Assembly (NCBI GenBank): GCA_964472505.1
Contig: CAYYQW010000080.1
Span: 1 to 16,496 of the forward strand
Source: JAYEIA01 sp964472505
GTDB taxonomy: Bacteria > Bacteroidota > Bacteroidia > Bacteroidales > JAADGE01
Reading direction: 5' to 3'
Length of the DNA stretch: 16,496 bases
The notes beneath the pieces were generated by a model, which ran no database searches, was not told the origin of the DNA, and saw only the letters and a program-made list of their open reading frames with translations. Below, piece after piece: positions 1 through 9,494 of the stretch (positions are counted from its first letter, which is position 1; every line of letters starts with the position of its first letter). Both the position numbers and the translations under genes were made by a program.

Positions 1-2567
1 ATTCCGGCTACCAACACATCATCCATTTGCTGTATTTCATCGCGCCAATCATCGAAGAGCCTGTCAAGCGTTTCTTTCTGCACATCTGCCGGCTTGGATG
101 CCATATCCAAAAATACGCTTTTTAAACGTTTGCGCATGAATTTTCGATGCCGTTTTCCGCCTATTTGATCGATATAACCATCGGACATTAAATAGAGCAT
201 ATCGTTTTTTTGAAGCTCAATTTCAATATTTTCAAAACGCCTGCTCTTGTTGATTCTGGCATGTGCCACACCGCCTATCGACATTCTGTCGGCTTTTATC
301 TCGGTAATTTCTCCCTTTCTTACCAAATAAGCCGAGTTTCTTGCGCCGGCAAACATCAATTTTCCGGTGGCTGAATTATAATTAATCAAAGATAAATCCA
401 TGCCGTCTTTGGACTTGGAACCTTCGTATTGGCTTAGTACTTTTCGGATGCCCTCCTGCAGGCTGTCTAATATTTCGGAAGGTTTTGTAAGCTGTAATTC
501 ATGCACGGCACGTTTCAAGAGATTTTGTCCGATAATAGACATTAAAGCGCCCGGAACTCCGTGCCCGGTGCAATCGGCAGCACAAAAAATGCGCTCATCG
601 CCTATGTTTTCGGCCCAATAAAAATCGCCGCCTATTATTTCTTTAGGTCGGAAGAGAATGAAATGCTCCGGTAAAATTTTCGATATTTTTTCATTGGAGC
701 GAAATAAAGCCGAATGAATTTTTTGTGCGTATTTTATGTCTGATGTAATGGCTTTATTTTTATTTCGAATCTCTTTGTAAATTCTATTCAAATTTTCAGA
801 TTGCTGTTCAATTTCATCCCGATGTTGCTCAAGGTCTTCTCGTTGCTCCCGAACTTCGCGTGTGCGCTCTTGAATAATTTCTTCCAACCGGCTGTTTAAA
901 TCTTTCAATTCTGCATACAACCTAAAGTTTTCGGACAAGCCGATGACTTGCTCCGTCAATAAATCCAATATCTGAACGTCGTCATTATCAAAAAGCGGAC
1001 GCCTCTCCAAATACAAAACATAAGCAATTTCTTCCTCATCTTTAAAAGGGAAACTTAGTGAGCACCTTCCGTTAATGGCTTTATCGGGTGGTGCCGGTTC
1101 GGGCTCTCCGGATATTAAAACATCGGATGCTTTTCTGACAGAATTGGCCGTTGGGCCCACTTCCGAAAACTTTGGCGGATAAATCGCAGCCGGCTTTAAC
1201 TCACCGTTTCGGTGTTTAAATATTACGGCATAATCAGCCGAAAACTCTTCAGCCATGACTTCCAAAGGATAGCTAAAATCAAAAACGCTTCTCGCTAAAA
1301 ATTTCGATTTCAAGGCATCCAATTTCGCCGTCATGCGATTAATGTCATCAGTTTCGGACACCATTCGGGTGAAATTCAAATTCAAGATATGCGACTGGAA
1401 GAAAATAAAACCGACAATTCCCACGGGTAATGCATAAAATGTGTGAATTACCATTTGTTCGTGTAAAACATCATTTATTCCGGCCACTATAATCATCAAA
1501 GTTCCCAACAGAGGATATATGGCTTTTTTTCGCCCGCCTATCAAACTTATTACCAATACGGAAAGCACATAAAGCCCGGCTATGAAACCTATAAGTTCAA
1601 AGACAATAAGTAAGTGAGTGAAAACTAATGCTTTCGCAAACAAAGTTATCGCCGTCAAGAGCAATGAAACGCCCACTACAAGTATTACGACGTAGCGTTT
1701 GTACATTTTAGGATTTAAACTTCTGAAAAATAAAAAGAAGAAAACAATGGTAAAATAATTGGTAATAAAGTCTATTTTCAACAACAGCTCCCAATTCGTA
1801 TTTTTAAAGACTGTTGTCAGAAATACTTCGCCGTTTACCGTCATGTGCAATTGCACAACAATCAGAAAAAAAGCAAAATACAGCGAAGCTTTATCTTCTT
1901 TTCTGAAAAAGTACAGGCTGAGATGATAAAATGCCATAATAAGAATGGCTCCCAAAAGCAACATTTCATAGCCTCGGGCACGCCATACGCTGCGCAAAAC
2001 TTTATCGGGCCGGCCCATTTCAATCTGACTGATAATGCCGGCTTTTCTGTGATGAAAGTTACTGACATGCAAAGTCAAAACAAAATCTCTTCCGTCAGCC
2101 GGCAGGTATATGAATTTATTTTCTTTGGCAGGCGCTGTCGTTTTGCGAGAATCTCCCGGTTTGCCGGCTTGTGCAACTAATGAATCGTTGAAAAATAGTT
2201 TATAGGCTGTTTCTATACGTTTTATGCGCAAGCTGAGAACTTTTTCAGTATCGGGAATTTTCACTTTTAGTCGGTAAGTTCCGTATCCCTGCCCCGATTC
2301 TATTTCATCAATCCCGGATTTGCTCCAGAGCTCAGGTACTTGTATGAACTCAGGTTTGCTTTGAGAAGCTTCACCGGGCATTAAAAATTCGTTGGGATAA
2401 AACTCCCATTCGCCGTTTAAGTACAGCAATCTGTTATTCTCAAAATCGAACTTGCGAGCATCTTTCAGACCCTCTTGTGCAACAAACACGGGCGTATCAG
2501 TCTGCGCCGATGTTCCGATTGAGAACAACAGAAAAATAATCAGGTATGTCAAATAGTTTCTGTTCAC
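1..2567 (-). CDS. 7TM-DISM sensor with SpoIIE/PP2C phosphatase domain (3' end outside window)
   Basis: This is the open frame on the minus strand from a GTG at 2567 to the left edge, without a stop; only a few C-terminal residues should be missing. The protein starts with a signal peptide (about residues 1-21, ending near TSAQT). An extracellular jelly-roll-like region follows (to about 200), with motifs such as GQGYGTYRL. Next come about seven membrane segments (about 203-400), a GAF-like region, a coiled coil rich in Glu/Gln/Arg (about 560-630) and a SpoIIE phosphatase. Metal-binding motifs are GGDFYW (D648), DCTGHGVPGALMS (D665) and MDDVLVA (D849, D850). Family knowledge: such proteins sense an envelope signal and dephosphorylate a Ser/Thr phosphoprotein, often an anti-sigma antagonist. 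The GTG overlaps the upstream stop codon as GTGA, so translational coupling is likely. It is a diverged tandem paralogue of the gene before it. The ligand and the phosphoprotein target are unknown. Confidence 0.88.
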   Translation of the reverse strand, partial: MNRNYLTYLIIFLLFSIGTSAQTDTPVFVAQEGLKDARKFDFENNRLLYLNGEWEFYPNEFLMPGEASQSKPEFIQVPELWSKSGIDEIESGQGYGTYRLKVKIPDTEKVLSLRIKRIETAYKLFFNDSLVAQAGKPGDSRKTTAPAKENKFIYLPADGRDFVLTLHVSNFHHRKAGIISQIEMGRPDKVLRSVWRARGYEMLLLGAILIMAFYHLSLYFFRKEDKASLYFAFFLIVVQLHMTVNGEVFLTTVFKNTNWELLLKIDFITNYFTIVFFFLFFRSLNPKMYKRYVVILVVGVSLLLTAITLFAKALVFTHLLIVFELIGFIAGLYVLSVLVISLIGGRKKAIYPLLGTLMIIVAGINDVLHEQMVIHTFYALPVGIVGFIFFQSHILNLNFTRMVSETDDINRMTAKLDALKSKFLARSVFDFSYPLEVMAEEFSADYAVIFKHRNGELKPAAIYPPKFSEVGPTANSVRKASDVLISGEPEPAPPDKAINGRCSLSFPFKDEEEIAYVLYLERRPLFDNDDVQILDLLTEQVIGLSENFRLYAELKDLNSRLEEIIQERTREVREQREDLEQHRDEIEQQSENLNRIYKEIRNKNKAITSDIKYAQKIHSALFRSNEKISKILPEHFILFRPKEIIGGDFYWAENIGDERIFCAADCTGHGVPGALMSIIGQNLLKRAVHELQLTKPSEILDSLQEGIRKVLSQYEGSKSKDGMDLSLINYNSATGKLMFAGARNSAYLVRKGEITEIKADRMSIGGVAHARINKSRRFENIEIELQKNDMLYLMSDGYIDQIGGKRHRKFMRKRLKSVFLDMASKPADVQKETLDRLFDDWRDEIQQMDDVLVAG

Positions 2568-5227
2568 TGCGTCTGTTCAAAATTTACGGCAGCTATCAAC
2601 ACGTCGTCCGTTTGGTCTTGCTGCCCTTTTATTGCCTGAAACTGTTTCTCAAATTGCTCTTTTTGTTTTCCGAAAGGTATTTGTGAAATATCTTTTAAAA
2701 ATGCTCTGAATTTTTTTCGAGTAAACTTTTGAGATTTTGCATCTGAAATCTGGTTCACAAAGCCGTCTGAGCATAAATAGAAAGTTCCCTCGCGAATTTC
2801 CAATTCATAATCAAAATAATTTAATTCGGTCATGCTTTCGGGCCGAGGAATACCGGCCGGTTTGTTGCGGCCTTTATACTCCTGTAATTCGCCTTTCTGC
2901 GTAACATATAACGGATGATAAGCACCGGAATATAAACCGGTTTTATTGCTTTGCTTGTAACTAAGAATCCCAATATTTATGCCGTCGGCTTCAAATTGTT
3001 GGCTGTGTTCTTTATCTAATCTTTCCGTAAGCTCTTTATCCAAATAAGTAATAATATCGGAAGGCTTATAAAAGCCTTTCTCATATACGGCAGCACTCAA
3101 AAGATTATCACCGATAACCGACATCAGAGCTCCCGGAACGCCGTGCCCGGTTGCATCGGCTACGGCCAATATTGAATAGCGTTCGTCTTCGTGCTCTATA
3201 ATTCCGGACCAATAAAAATCGCCGCTCAAAACATCTTTCGGATTAAAATAGACATAACTCTCGGGAAATGCCTGTTCCATTTCCTTATCGGTAGGAAATA
3301 AAGCTTGTTGTATCCTTTTAGCGTAATTAATGCTGTCGCTAATGTGTAAGTTTTGTTGGCTTAACTCCTTGGCGGCTTCATCCAATATGGTGTTTTTGGC
3401 TTCGATTTCCTCTTTTTGGGCGCGCAATTCTTCGCTTTGTTGAATGATTTCTTCGGTTCGCTCACGAACGGTTTCTTCCAAATCGGCATTAAATTTCTCC
3501 AAGCGATTAAATGCCAGAGCATTTTGAGTAATAACTGAAAGCTGCGGCCTGATAAGGTTTAAAAGCCTTTCAATTTCGGCTCCGAAAGCGTTGTAAGTTT
3601 TGGTGTTTTCTGCATAAAACAATGAAATGACCTCAGTCCCTTTGGTTACGGGCATACAAACTTTTGTGAAAGATTTTCCGTTTTTAAGTACGCCTTTCTT
3701 ATCTGTTTTCTTATCTCTGAAACGCGTTCGTTTACTGTCGATGCTTGCTTCTATCAACTCATAATCAACAGGATAATTTGTTTTATTTTCAAAATCGAGC
3801 ACATTATTTTGCTTCTGAACTAAAATTTTGCCGTTAAAGTACTCTGCAACCACTCGCCATTCATCTTGTTGTTTAATTACCGCCAAAGCGTGACCGGCGT
3901 TAATATTACGGGCTATTACCTGCAAAGGCCGATGCGGCTCCAATGAGTTATTAGCCAATAGCTCATCTTTAATTTTTGTCAAAACCAATAATCGTTTGGT
4001 TAGTTTGCTGAGTTCTTTAAATGAAGCCGTTGAACGGTAAGCAAGCATATCGGCCTGTAAAAGCACAAACACAAATAAACCGTAAGTAGTTGTAGAGGGC
4101 GTATTTATCAAAAATAGTTCTTTTACTACATCATTGATTATGGCAACAAACAAAACCGCCGTACCAAGCAGCGAGTACCAAGCTCCCTGCTTTTTCTTAA
4201 TTACGGCATCCACCGTTACACCTACAAAAAACATAACCACCAAAACCACATAAGCCAAAAATATGACCAAAGTATGCGAATAAATGCGTGCCGGCGTAAA
4301 CAGAATAAACAGCACCATTATGAGAGCAAAACCGGCTGCCCAATACATGGTTTTATATCTAAATTTAGTAGGAAAAAGAAAACCGATAAACACTCCAAAA
4401 AAGAGCGCACGCGCATAATTGCTTATATAGTTAATTTTCACCAAAAATTCCCAACTGAAATCGGGAATAAAATAACTGATGGCTATTTCGCCCACAGTAA
4501 GGGTAAATAAAACGGAGCTCAAAGTCAGCAAGCCAAAAAACAAAACAACCCATTCATTTCGCTTCAATAAAAAGAGTCCGAAATGATAAATAGCCATAAT
4601 CAGCAACAGACCCATTATAAAATGATCAAAACCCAAAGTAGTCCAGCTGCTTTTTTCAATCTTGTGGGGCAAACCGATATTGGGGCTGTGTTCCAAGCCG
4701 CCCTTTTTATGATAAAAATTGCTGACTTGCAATACAATTTCATTCTCGGGCTGTTGGTTTCGGAAGGTATAATTGCGAGAGTACCATTTAGGCTGCATTT
4801 CATTTCGGCTTACGCCCACTTGCCCTACTTCGGCATACAAGCTGTCATTTATCCAAAGCTTATACGCATTTTGTACTCTATTAAAATTAATACTAAGCAA
4901 GGGAATATCAGATTTTGCCTTAAAGCGAATACGATAAGTACCGTAGCCCATTCCGTTTTGGAAAGGATCTTTTTGCATGTCTTCCCATAAGCCGGGTACC
5001 GAAAAATATTCCTTTTTTTCGGAATGAAGGCCTTCGGCTATTTCTTCGGGGCTGAGTAATGCTTTTTCGTAAAACTCCCACTGCCCTTTTAACGTATAAT
5101 TATCTTTTGAAAAATCGTGCGTACGCAAATCAATGTATCCGTCGGAAACTTGGGCATAAGAGGCATCCGGCCTTAAAAAAAGCCCGAACAAAACCCAAAA
5201 TCCTATGAATACTGTTTTTAATCTCAT
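2564..5227 (-). CDS. 7TM-DISM sensor with SpoIIE/PP2C phosphatase domain, complete paralogue
   Basis: An 887-residue protein begins with a signal peptide (about 1-25, ending SYAQ). A periplasmic jelly-roll region follows (about 27-195, with GMGYGTYRIRFKAK). About seven transmembrane helices lie between about 198 and 400, starting FDHFIMGLLLIMAIYHFGLFLL. A GAF-like region spans about 420-570. A long coiled coil (about 585-650, containing EETVRERTEEI) leads into a SpoIIE-type PP2C phosphatase. Its acidic metal ligands are visible in SGDFYW (D670), DATGHGVPGALMS (D691) and QTDDVLIAA (D874, D875), so the enzyme looks active. Known role of the family: signal-controlled Ser/Thr phosphatase, commonly acting in partner-switching control of sigma factors. 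It sits 37 bp after the rhomboid gene and overlaps the next paralogue by 4 bp, which suggests one transcript. No anti-sigma or STAS gene is visible nearby, so the target is unknown. Confidence 0.92.
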   Translation of the reverse strand: MRLKTVFIGFWVLFGLFLRPDASYAQVSDGYIDLRTHDFSKDNYTLKGQWEFYEKALLSPEEIAEGLHSEKKEYFSVPGLWEDMQKDPFQNGMGYGTYRIRFKAKSDIPLLSINFNRVQNAYKLWINDSLYAEVGQVGVSRNEMQPKWYSRNYTFRNQQPENEIVLQVSNFYHKKGGLEHSPNIGLPHKIEKSSWTTLGFDHFIMGLLLIMAIYHFGLFLLKRNEWVVLFFGLLTLSSVLFTLTVGEIAISYFIPDFSWEFLVKINYISNYARALFFGVFIGFLFPTKFRYKTMYWAAGFALIMVLFILFTPARIYSHTLVIFLAYVVLVVMFFVGVTVDAVIKKKQGAWYSLLGTAVLFVAIINDVVKELFLINTPSTTTYGLFVFVLLQADMLAYRSTASFKELSKLTKRLLVLTKIKDELLANNSLEPHRPLQVIARNINAGHALAVIKQQDEWRVVAEYFNGKILVQKQNNVLDFENKTNYPVDYELIEASIDSKRTRFRDKKTDKKGVLKNGKSFTKVCMPVTKGTEVISLFYAENTKTYNAFGAEIERLLNLIRPQLSVITQNALAFNRLEKFNADLEETVRERTEEIIQQSEELRAQKEEIEAKNTILDEAAKELSQQNLHISDSINYAKRIQQALFPTDKEMEQAFPESYVYFNPKDVLSGDFYWSGIIEHEDERYSILAVADATGHGVPGALMSVIGDNLLSAAVYEKGFYKPSDIITYLDKELTERLDKEHSQQFEADGINIGILSYKQSNKTGLYSGAYHPLYVTQKGELQEYKGRNKPAGIPRPESMTELNYFDYELEIREGTFYLCSDGFVNQISDAKSQKFTRKKFRAFLKDISQIPFGKQKEQFEKQFQAIKGQQDQTDDVLIAAVNFEQTQ

Positions 5228-5239
5228 AACACAAATTAA

Positions 5240-5260
5240 TCCGCAATAACAAACTGCGGA
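5240..5260 (-). promoter_or_regulatory. Hairpin between rhomboid gene and phosphatase operon
   Basis: A perfect 6-bp inverted repeat (TCCGCA at 5240-5245, TGCGGA at 5255-5260, 9-nt loop) fills most of the 37-bp gap between the rhomboid stop and the phosphatase ATG. On the minus strand, in the direction of transcription, no T-run follows, so it is not a standard terminator. It could modulate translation or stabilise an mRNA end. The T-rich tract lies on the plus-strand side, where no gene is read. Function is unproven. Confidence 0.35.
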
Positions 5261-5264
5261 ATTT

Positions 5265-5813
5265 TTATTTTCTGATTTGTTTTCGAAATGCCCATGCTAA
5301 AAATATCCCGGCCAAAGCTCCAAATAAATGTCCTTCCCACGAAATGCCTTCCTCGGGCAAAACGCCCTGAAGCATGGCGCCTCCGTACAAAATCAATACC
5401 CCCAAAGCAATCAGAAAGCTTTTCCAACTAAAGCGAAATATTCCGGCGGCAATCAGAAAAGCCATCAAACTAAAAACCAAACCGCTGGCTCCGATATGCA
5501 CCGTTCCGGATTTTCCGATGAGCCAAACGGCAAAACCGCCAATTAATATCGAGAACAAAATAACCCGGTACTTAATATTTTCGTAAAAAATATAAAGCAA
5601 GGGCAACAAAATCAATAAGGGAATTGTGTTGGCAATAATGTGCTGCCAGCCGGCATGCAAAAAAGGTGCAAAAACAATTCCAAGCAAGCCCAATGAGGTA
5701 CGCGGATGAATACCAAACATCCTCAACTCAATGCCCCAGAGCAAGAAGTTAAGCAAAAACACCGCCCAGATAATAAGCGGTATAAGCATGGAGGATTTTA
5801 ATGCTTTGCTCAT
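5265..5813 (-). CDS. Rhomboid family intramembrane serine protease
   Basis: A 182-residue, strongly hydrophobic protein with about six membrane helices. It carries the rhomboid hallmarks: the HxxxxHxxxN pattern in HAGWQHIIAN (H53, H58, N62), the catalytic serine in HIGASG (S110) and the catalytic histidine in WEGHLFGALAG (H162). Rhomboids cleave membrane-spanning helices within the inner membrane. The start at 5813 (MSKALKSSML) is preferred because it directly precedes the first hydrophobic helix. An in-frame start at 5852 would add 13 residues (MCANTNIHIKILT) unlike the family. It lies 37 bp upstream of the sensor-phosphatase pair on the same strand and is likely co-transcribed. Whether it processes those membrane sensors is only a context guess. 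Substrate unknown. Confidence 0.9.
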   Translation of the reverse strand: MSKALKSSMLIPLIIWAVFLLNFLLWGIELRMFGIHPRTSLGLLGIVFAPFLHAGWQHIIANTIPLLILLPLLYIFYENIKYRVILFSILIGGFAVWLIGKSGTVHIGASGLVFSLMAFLIAAGIFRFSWKSFLIALGVLILYGGAMLQGVLPEEGISWEGHLFGALAGIFLAWAFRKQIRK

Positions 5814-5989
5814 TGTTAAAATTTTAATATGAATATTCGTATTTGCACACAACTCTATCTTAAACCATTAAATACCGAATCATTATAAACTTGAATTAAA
5901 ATCGGCTGACTACATCGGCTATACTCAGCAACCAAATCTCAGCCTGCGGGAAAACCGTTGAAGACTGATTATATCATAATTGTTCTTTT

Positions 5990-8900
5990 TTATATCCATT
6001 TATTCGTTAATTCGTTGATTGTTCTCATATTATCAATTGAGAACAATAATACTTTGATAATGTTTTCCACATTCTCAATTTCATCAAGGTTTAGATTGGT
6101 GTTTTTATGGTCTTTTAAATACTTCTCTAAAACTTTATATCCACCAATATAAAACTCCCAAACCTCGCTTGGCACATTATCAAAATACTGTGTTTTATTT
6201 ATATAGATTTTTCCGTTTTCTTCTTTTTTGTTCCCTTCCTGGTAATTTGGCTTAATTACTTCATTATCTCCTAATCCTGAATAATTTCCAACATTTTTAT
6301 AATTGTTGTTAGTTTTGATTTCTGATACTATTTCATAATCCAATGTATGTGCTTTGTAGAGCTGTTTTCCTATTTCCGATAATTTAACAAATACGTCTTT
6401 GTCTTTTGTAACCGGGATTTTTGGGAAGTCGATATTTAATAATTCTCCATATTTTGTTCTATATGTCGGACTATGAAGAATAGCATAGATATAGCCAAAT
6501 ATTTGTTCAGGATTTATTTTACAATCATATTGTTCTTTAATAAATTGCAGAAATTTATTTGAAAAGTTTGGTTGTTTAATTGTGCCGTCCTCAAGTATTT
6601 CAATATTATCTTCTTCTAATTGATTTTCTTCTTGTTTTAACTTCTTTGTTGTTTCTACATAATTGTCTTTTATTTTTTCGTAAGTTGTTTTGTACTCTTC
6701 GATTGACATTTTATGTTCTTCCAAAGCATCAATTTCGTCTTGTAATGGAGATGTTTTTGAGTTAAACAATTGTTTATGCTTTTCATACTCCCGGATAGCA
6801 ATATTAAAAGCGTTTGTATGTTCTTCAAATTCTTTATCTGATTTTGAAATTCTTTTTGACGGTTTTTCGGCTTTTAAAAAGCCACTTGGCTTGTTGTAAA
6901 TGTATAATGGGAACAAAAATCCACCCCCACGATAAAATATATTAGTATCCGTTAGCTTATTTGTTACAAAAACTAAATTCCAATCAATTGTTTGATTGAC
7001 AACATTACCTGCTCTTCCTGAAATTAATGCAATGTTTTCTTTCAATAAATGTTTGTTTAGCGCATAATTTGGACGACTTGTAAATCCGGTTTTATAATAA
7101 ACATAATGTAAATTAAAAGGACGATAATATGCTTCCTGAATAGCATTTTCATCAAATTGTGTCTTTGCAATTTTGTCAAGTAGTCTATAACTTTCTGAAT
7201 TTTTCACATTGTATTTTTGAGCAAATTCATCATCAAAATTATTGTCTAATAATATTTTGAATCGTTTCTCCAACTCTTCTTTATTTTTATCATAACAAAG
7301 TGCATCGCGGTCTGTTTTTATGGCACTTCCCGAAACATTAAAAATTTCCTGTAAACTGAAATTTTGATTATATTCTTTGATAAAATCAATCGGCTTAAAC
7401 AAAAAATAGGGATTTTCGGGGGCAATGCTTTTCCAATCATCAACTAAATTTTCTTCGTATAGCGTCTGATATTTATCAGCCCGTTTGCCGAATAAATCTT
7501 TATAGAATATTTCTTTTTTCTTTGAATTACTGTTTTTTACAAAAATTGAAATTGAAACTCCCGCAATAATATCAAATACATTTTCGTCTCGTGTTCCGTC
7601 CGGCGCAACTTCGCTTATTCGGCTGTTTCCATGTAAATTCAGAATGTAGATTTTATCAAAATCAGCCAATAATTTTTCCCGCATTTTCCGATGCGTAACA
7701 CCGTCAAGAAAAGAGTTATTTGTAATTACACCAATTACTCCGTTTTCGACGGTTTCCATTTTTTTATGAGCAAACCGGATAAATTTTATATAGTCATCAT
7801 CGAGGTTTACTTTTCGTTCGTTCAGACCTTTTTTGTAGTCGTCCAAAAGTTTTAATATCGTTTTGCCTTTGTTTGCAGAAGAAATAGAGTAAGGCGGATT
7901 TCCTGTAATTACAAGAATGGGGTTATCCTTTACTTTCTGTGCATCTTTGCCCTCCTGCGTAAGTGCCGGCACAAACAAATTTGGTGGTGCGTCATAAATT
8001 GGCTCTAAGGTATTAGTCAGGAAAATATTTAATCGTTCGTTTTTTTGAATTGTATAGTTGTGGTCTTTCAAGAATTGCGACAGTTTTAAATGTGCAATTG
8101 TATAGGGCGCAATAAGATACTCAAAGCCATAAAGGTTCTTTAAAATATGTTCTTTTATCAACAATTCTTTCTTAGGGCTGTCGGGTGGTAAATTGTCGAG
8201 AATTTGACGAAAAATTTCTAATAAAAAGGTACCTGTGCCTGCTGCAAAATCAAGAACGGTTACTTTGTTTCTATCAGCAAGCCCTTCGCTGATTTTAAAC
8301 TCTTTTATAAGAATTTCATTGATTGAACGAATTATAAAATTTACAACAGGTTCCGGCGTGTAATAAACTCCTTTTGTTTTGCGCAGACTACTATCATAAG
8401 CCGCCAAAAAATCCTCGTAAAAATAGATGTAAGGGTCTCGTTCAAATCCTTTTTGCTTTCCTGTTTTGCTGAACGATAAATCTTTTTGAAGCTCAAATAA
8501 ATCTATGTTATTCATTAAACTCAGCACTTCCTCAATAATCCACTTGATTTGATTATAGTTCTCTTTTTCTAATACTTCCAGAAAATTAACCAATTCTTTT
8601 ATCAATGAATAGGATTGAGGAATAAAGTTTTTGGCAGTATATAAATCAACCTTCTTTGTGTCCGCATTTAATTTAGCAAGAAACAAACCATACACAAGCA
8701 TTTGAGCAAAGGCATCTGCAAATTCTTTTACTTTTAATTCATTGAAAATATTGATTTGGAAAGTTTGATACAAACCTCTAAGCACTCCTGTTGTTTCCTC
8801 TTTTTCTTGCTTTTCAAGTTCATCCGATAAAAAGTCTCTTAAATTTCTGCTTCTTACAGCAAGTGCTTGCGCTAATTCTTTGGCGGTTGCAATGCCTATT

Positions 8901-9364
8901 GGCGGTTGCGATAAAAATTGCTCAATTAATTGTTTCACACGCTTTGAACTTTCGGAAAGTTTGGAACTTTCGGAAAGCTTAGGGTTTTCAAGCTCAGATA
9001 AAAAACAAATTTGTTCACGTCCGTTTATTTCTCCGTCTTTTAACCAAATCCATTCTATATAATTTGTTAGTAAAATATTATCAGATAGCTCTTTGTATTT
9101 TTTTATCTGTGCTGATTTTAATATTTTGTCCGGATTTTCGTCAATCTTTTTATTTTCAATGTAACCAATTATCCCACTTGCATTTGATATTTTAAAATCA
9201 GGTGCGCCGAATTTTGCTTCTCGTTTCGGTTCATGCAAAATTGTAGTATTACTATCTGCAATTGCTTTCAACAGGTTTTCCAAAGCACCTCGTTTTGAAT
9301 GTTCGGTTATTTGGTCAATTCCTGTTGATTGAAGTTCTTTAATATATTCTTTAAATTCGGTCAT
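5990..9364 (-). CDS. Single-chain restriction-modification enzyme (type IIG-like / helicase-less type ISP-like)
   Basis: A 1124-residue protein with an N-terminal PD-(D/E)xK-like nuclease: GAPDF (D56) followed by GYIENKK (E70, K72). A helical linker precedes an N6-adenine methylase with SAM motif I DFAAGTGT (D372-T379) and catalytic motif IV NPPY (489-492), preceded by KTKGVYYTPEPVVNFI, typical of N6 methylases. The C-terminal third resembles the target-recognition part of type ISP enzymes. No SF2 helicase motifs are seen. Known type ISP enzymes such as LlaGI are about 1600 residues and have a helicase, so this architecture fits a type IIG-like enzyme better. It should methylate adenine in host DNA and cut unmodified DNA. 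It stands alone, is much more AT-rich than the flanking genes and separates two core segments, which suggests acquisition. Recognition site unknown. Confidence 0.85.
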   Translation of the reverse strand: MTEFKEYIKELQSTGIDQITEHSKRGALENLLKAIADSNTTILHEPKREAKFGAPDFKISNASGIIGYIENKKIDENPDKILKSAQIKKYKELSDNILLTNYIEWIWLKDGEINGREQICFLSELENPKLSESSKLSESSKRVKQLIEQFLSQPPIGIATAKELAQALAVRSRNLRDFLSDELEKQEKEETTGVLRGLYQTFQINIFNELKVKEFADAFAQMLVYGLFLAKLNADTKKVDLYTAKNFIPQSYSLIKELVNFLEVLEKENYNQIKWIIEEVLSLMNNIDLFELQKDLSFSKTGKQKGFERDPYIYFYEDFLAAYDSSLRKTKGVYYTPEPVVNFIIRSINEILIKEFKISEGLADRNKVTVLDFAAGTGTFLLEIFRQILDNLPPDSPKKELLIKEHILKNLYGFEYLIAPYTIAHLKLSQFLKDHNYTIQKNERLNIFLTNTLEPIYDAPPNLFVPALTQEGKDAQKVKDNPILVITGNPPYSISSANKGKTILKLLDDYKKGLNERKVNLDDDYIKFIRFAHKKMETVENGVIGVITNNSFLDGVTHRKMREKLLADFDKIYILNLHGNSRISEVAPDGTRDENVFDIIAGVSISIFVKNSNSKKKEIFYKDLFGKRADKYQTLYEENLVDDWKSIAPENPYFLFKPIDFIKEYNQNFSLQEIFNVSGSAIKTDRDALCYDKNKEELEKRFKILLDNNFDDEFAQKYNVKNSESYRLLDKIAKTQFDENAIQEAYYRPFNLHYVYYKTGFTSRPNYALNKHLLKENIALISGRAGNVVNQTIDWNLVFVTNKLTDTNIFYRGGGFLFPLYIYNKPSGFLKAEKPSKRISKSDKEFEEHTNAFNIAIREYEKHKQLFNSKTSPLQDEIDALEEHKMSIEEYKTTYEKIKDNYVETTKKLKQEENQLEEDNIEILEDGTIKQPNFSNKFLQFIKEQYDCKINPEQIFGYIYAILHSPTYRTKYGELLNIDFPKIPVTKDKDVFVKLSEIGKQLYKAHTLDYEIVSEIKTNNNYKNVGNYSGLGDNEVIKPNYQEGNKKEENGKIYINKTQYFDNVPSEVWEFYIGGYKVLEKYLKDHKNTNLNLDEIENVENIIKVLLFSIDNMRTINELTNKWI
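8946..8981 (-). repeat. 18-bp tandem duplication inside the restriction gene
   Basis: Two adjacent 18-bp units (8946-8963 and 8964-8981) differ at only a few positions at their ends. They encode a repeated LSESSK segment in the linker between the nuclease and methylase regions. The repeat is in phase, so unit gain or loss would keep the frame and alter linker length. Confidence 0.7.
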
Positions 9365-9494
9365 GTCCTGATTTTCAATTAATTCTCCGCAAAGATAATC
9401 AAATCTTTATTGTAGTATTGTTTATACGCATTGAACCAAACGAAATTATTGTTTAAACACTCAAGCAAACATAGAGTAGCTATATATTTTATCT

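Noticed and set aside
1845..2180. Plus-strand 111-codon frame in the partial sensor gene
   Set aside because: It is antisense to an intact signal-bearing membrane protein frame, which I checked for continuity at several positions. It has no recognisable features.
1..2567. Frameshift suspected because this long gene has no stop in the window
   Set aside because: Motifs near residues 215, 648, 665 and 849 all fall in one frame, and the frame simply leaves the window at its 3' end.
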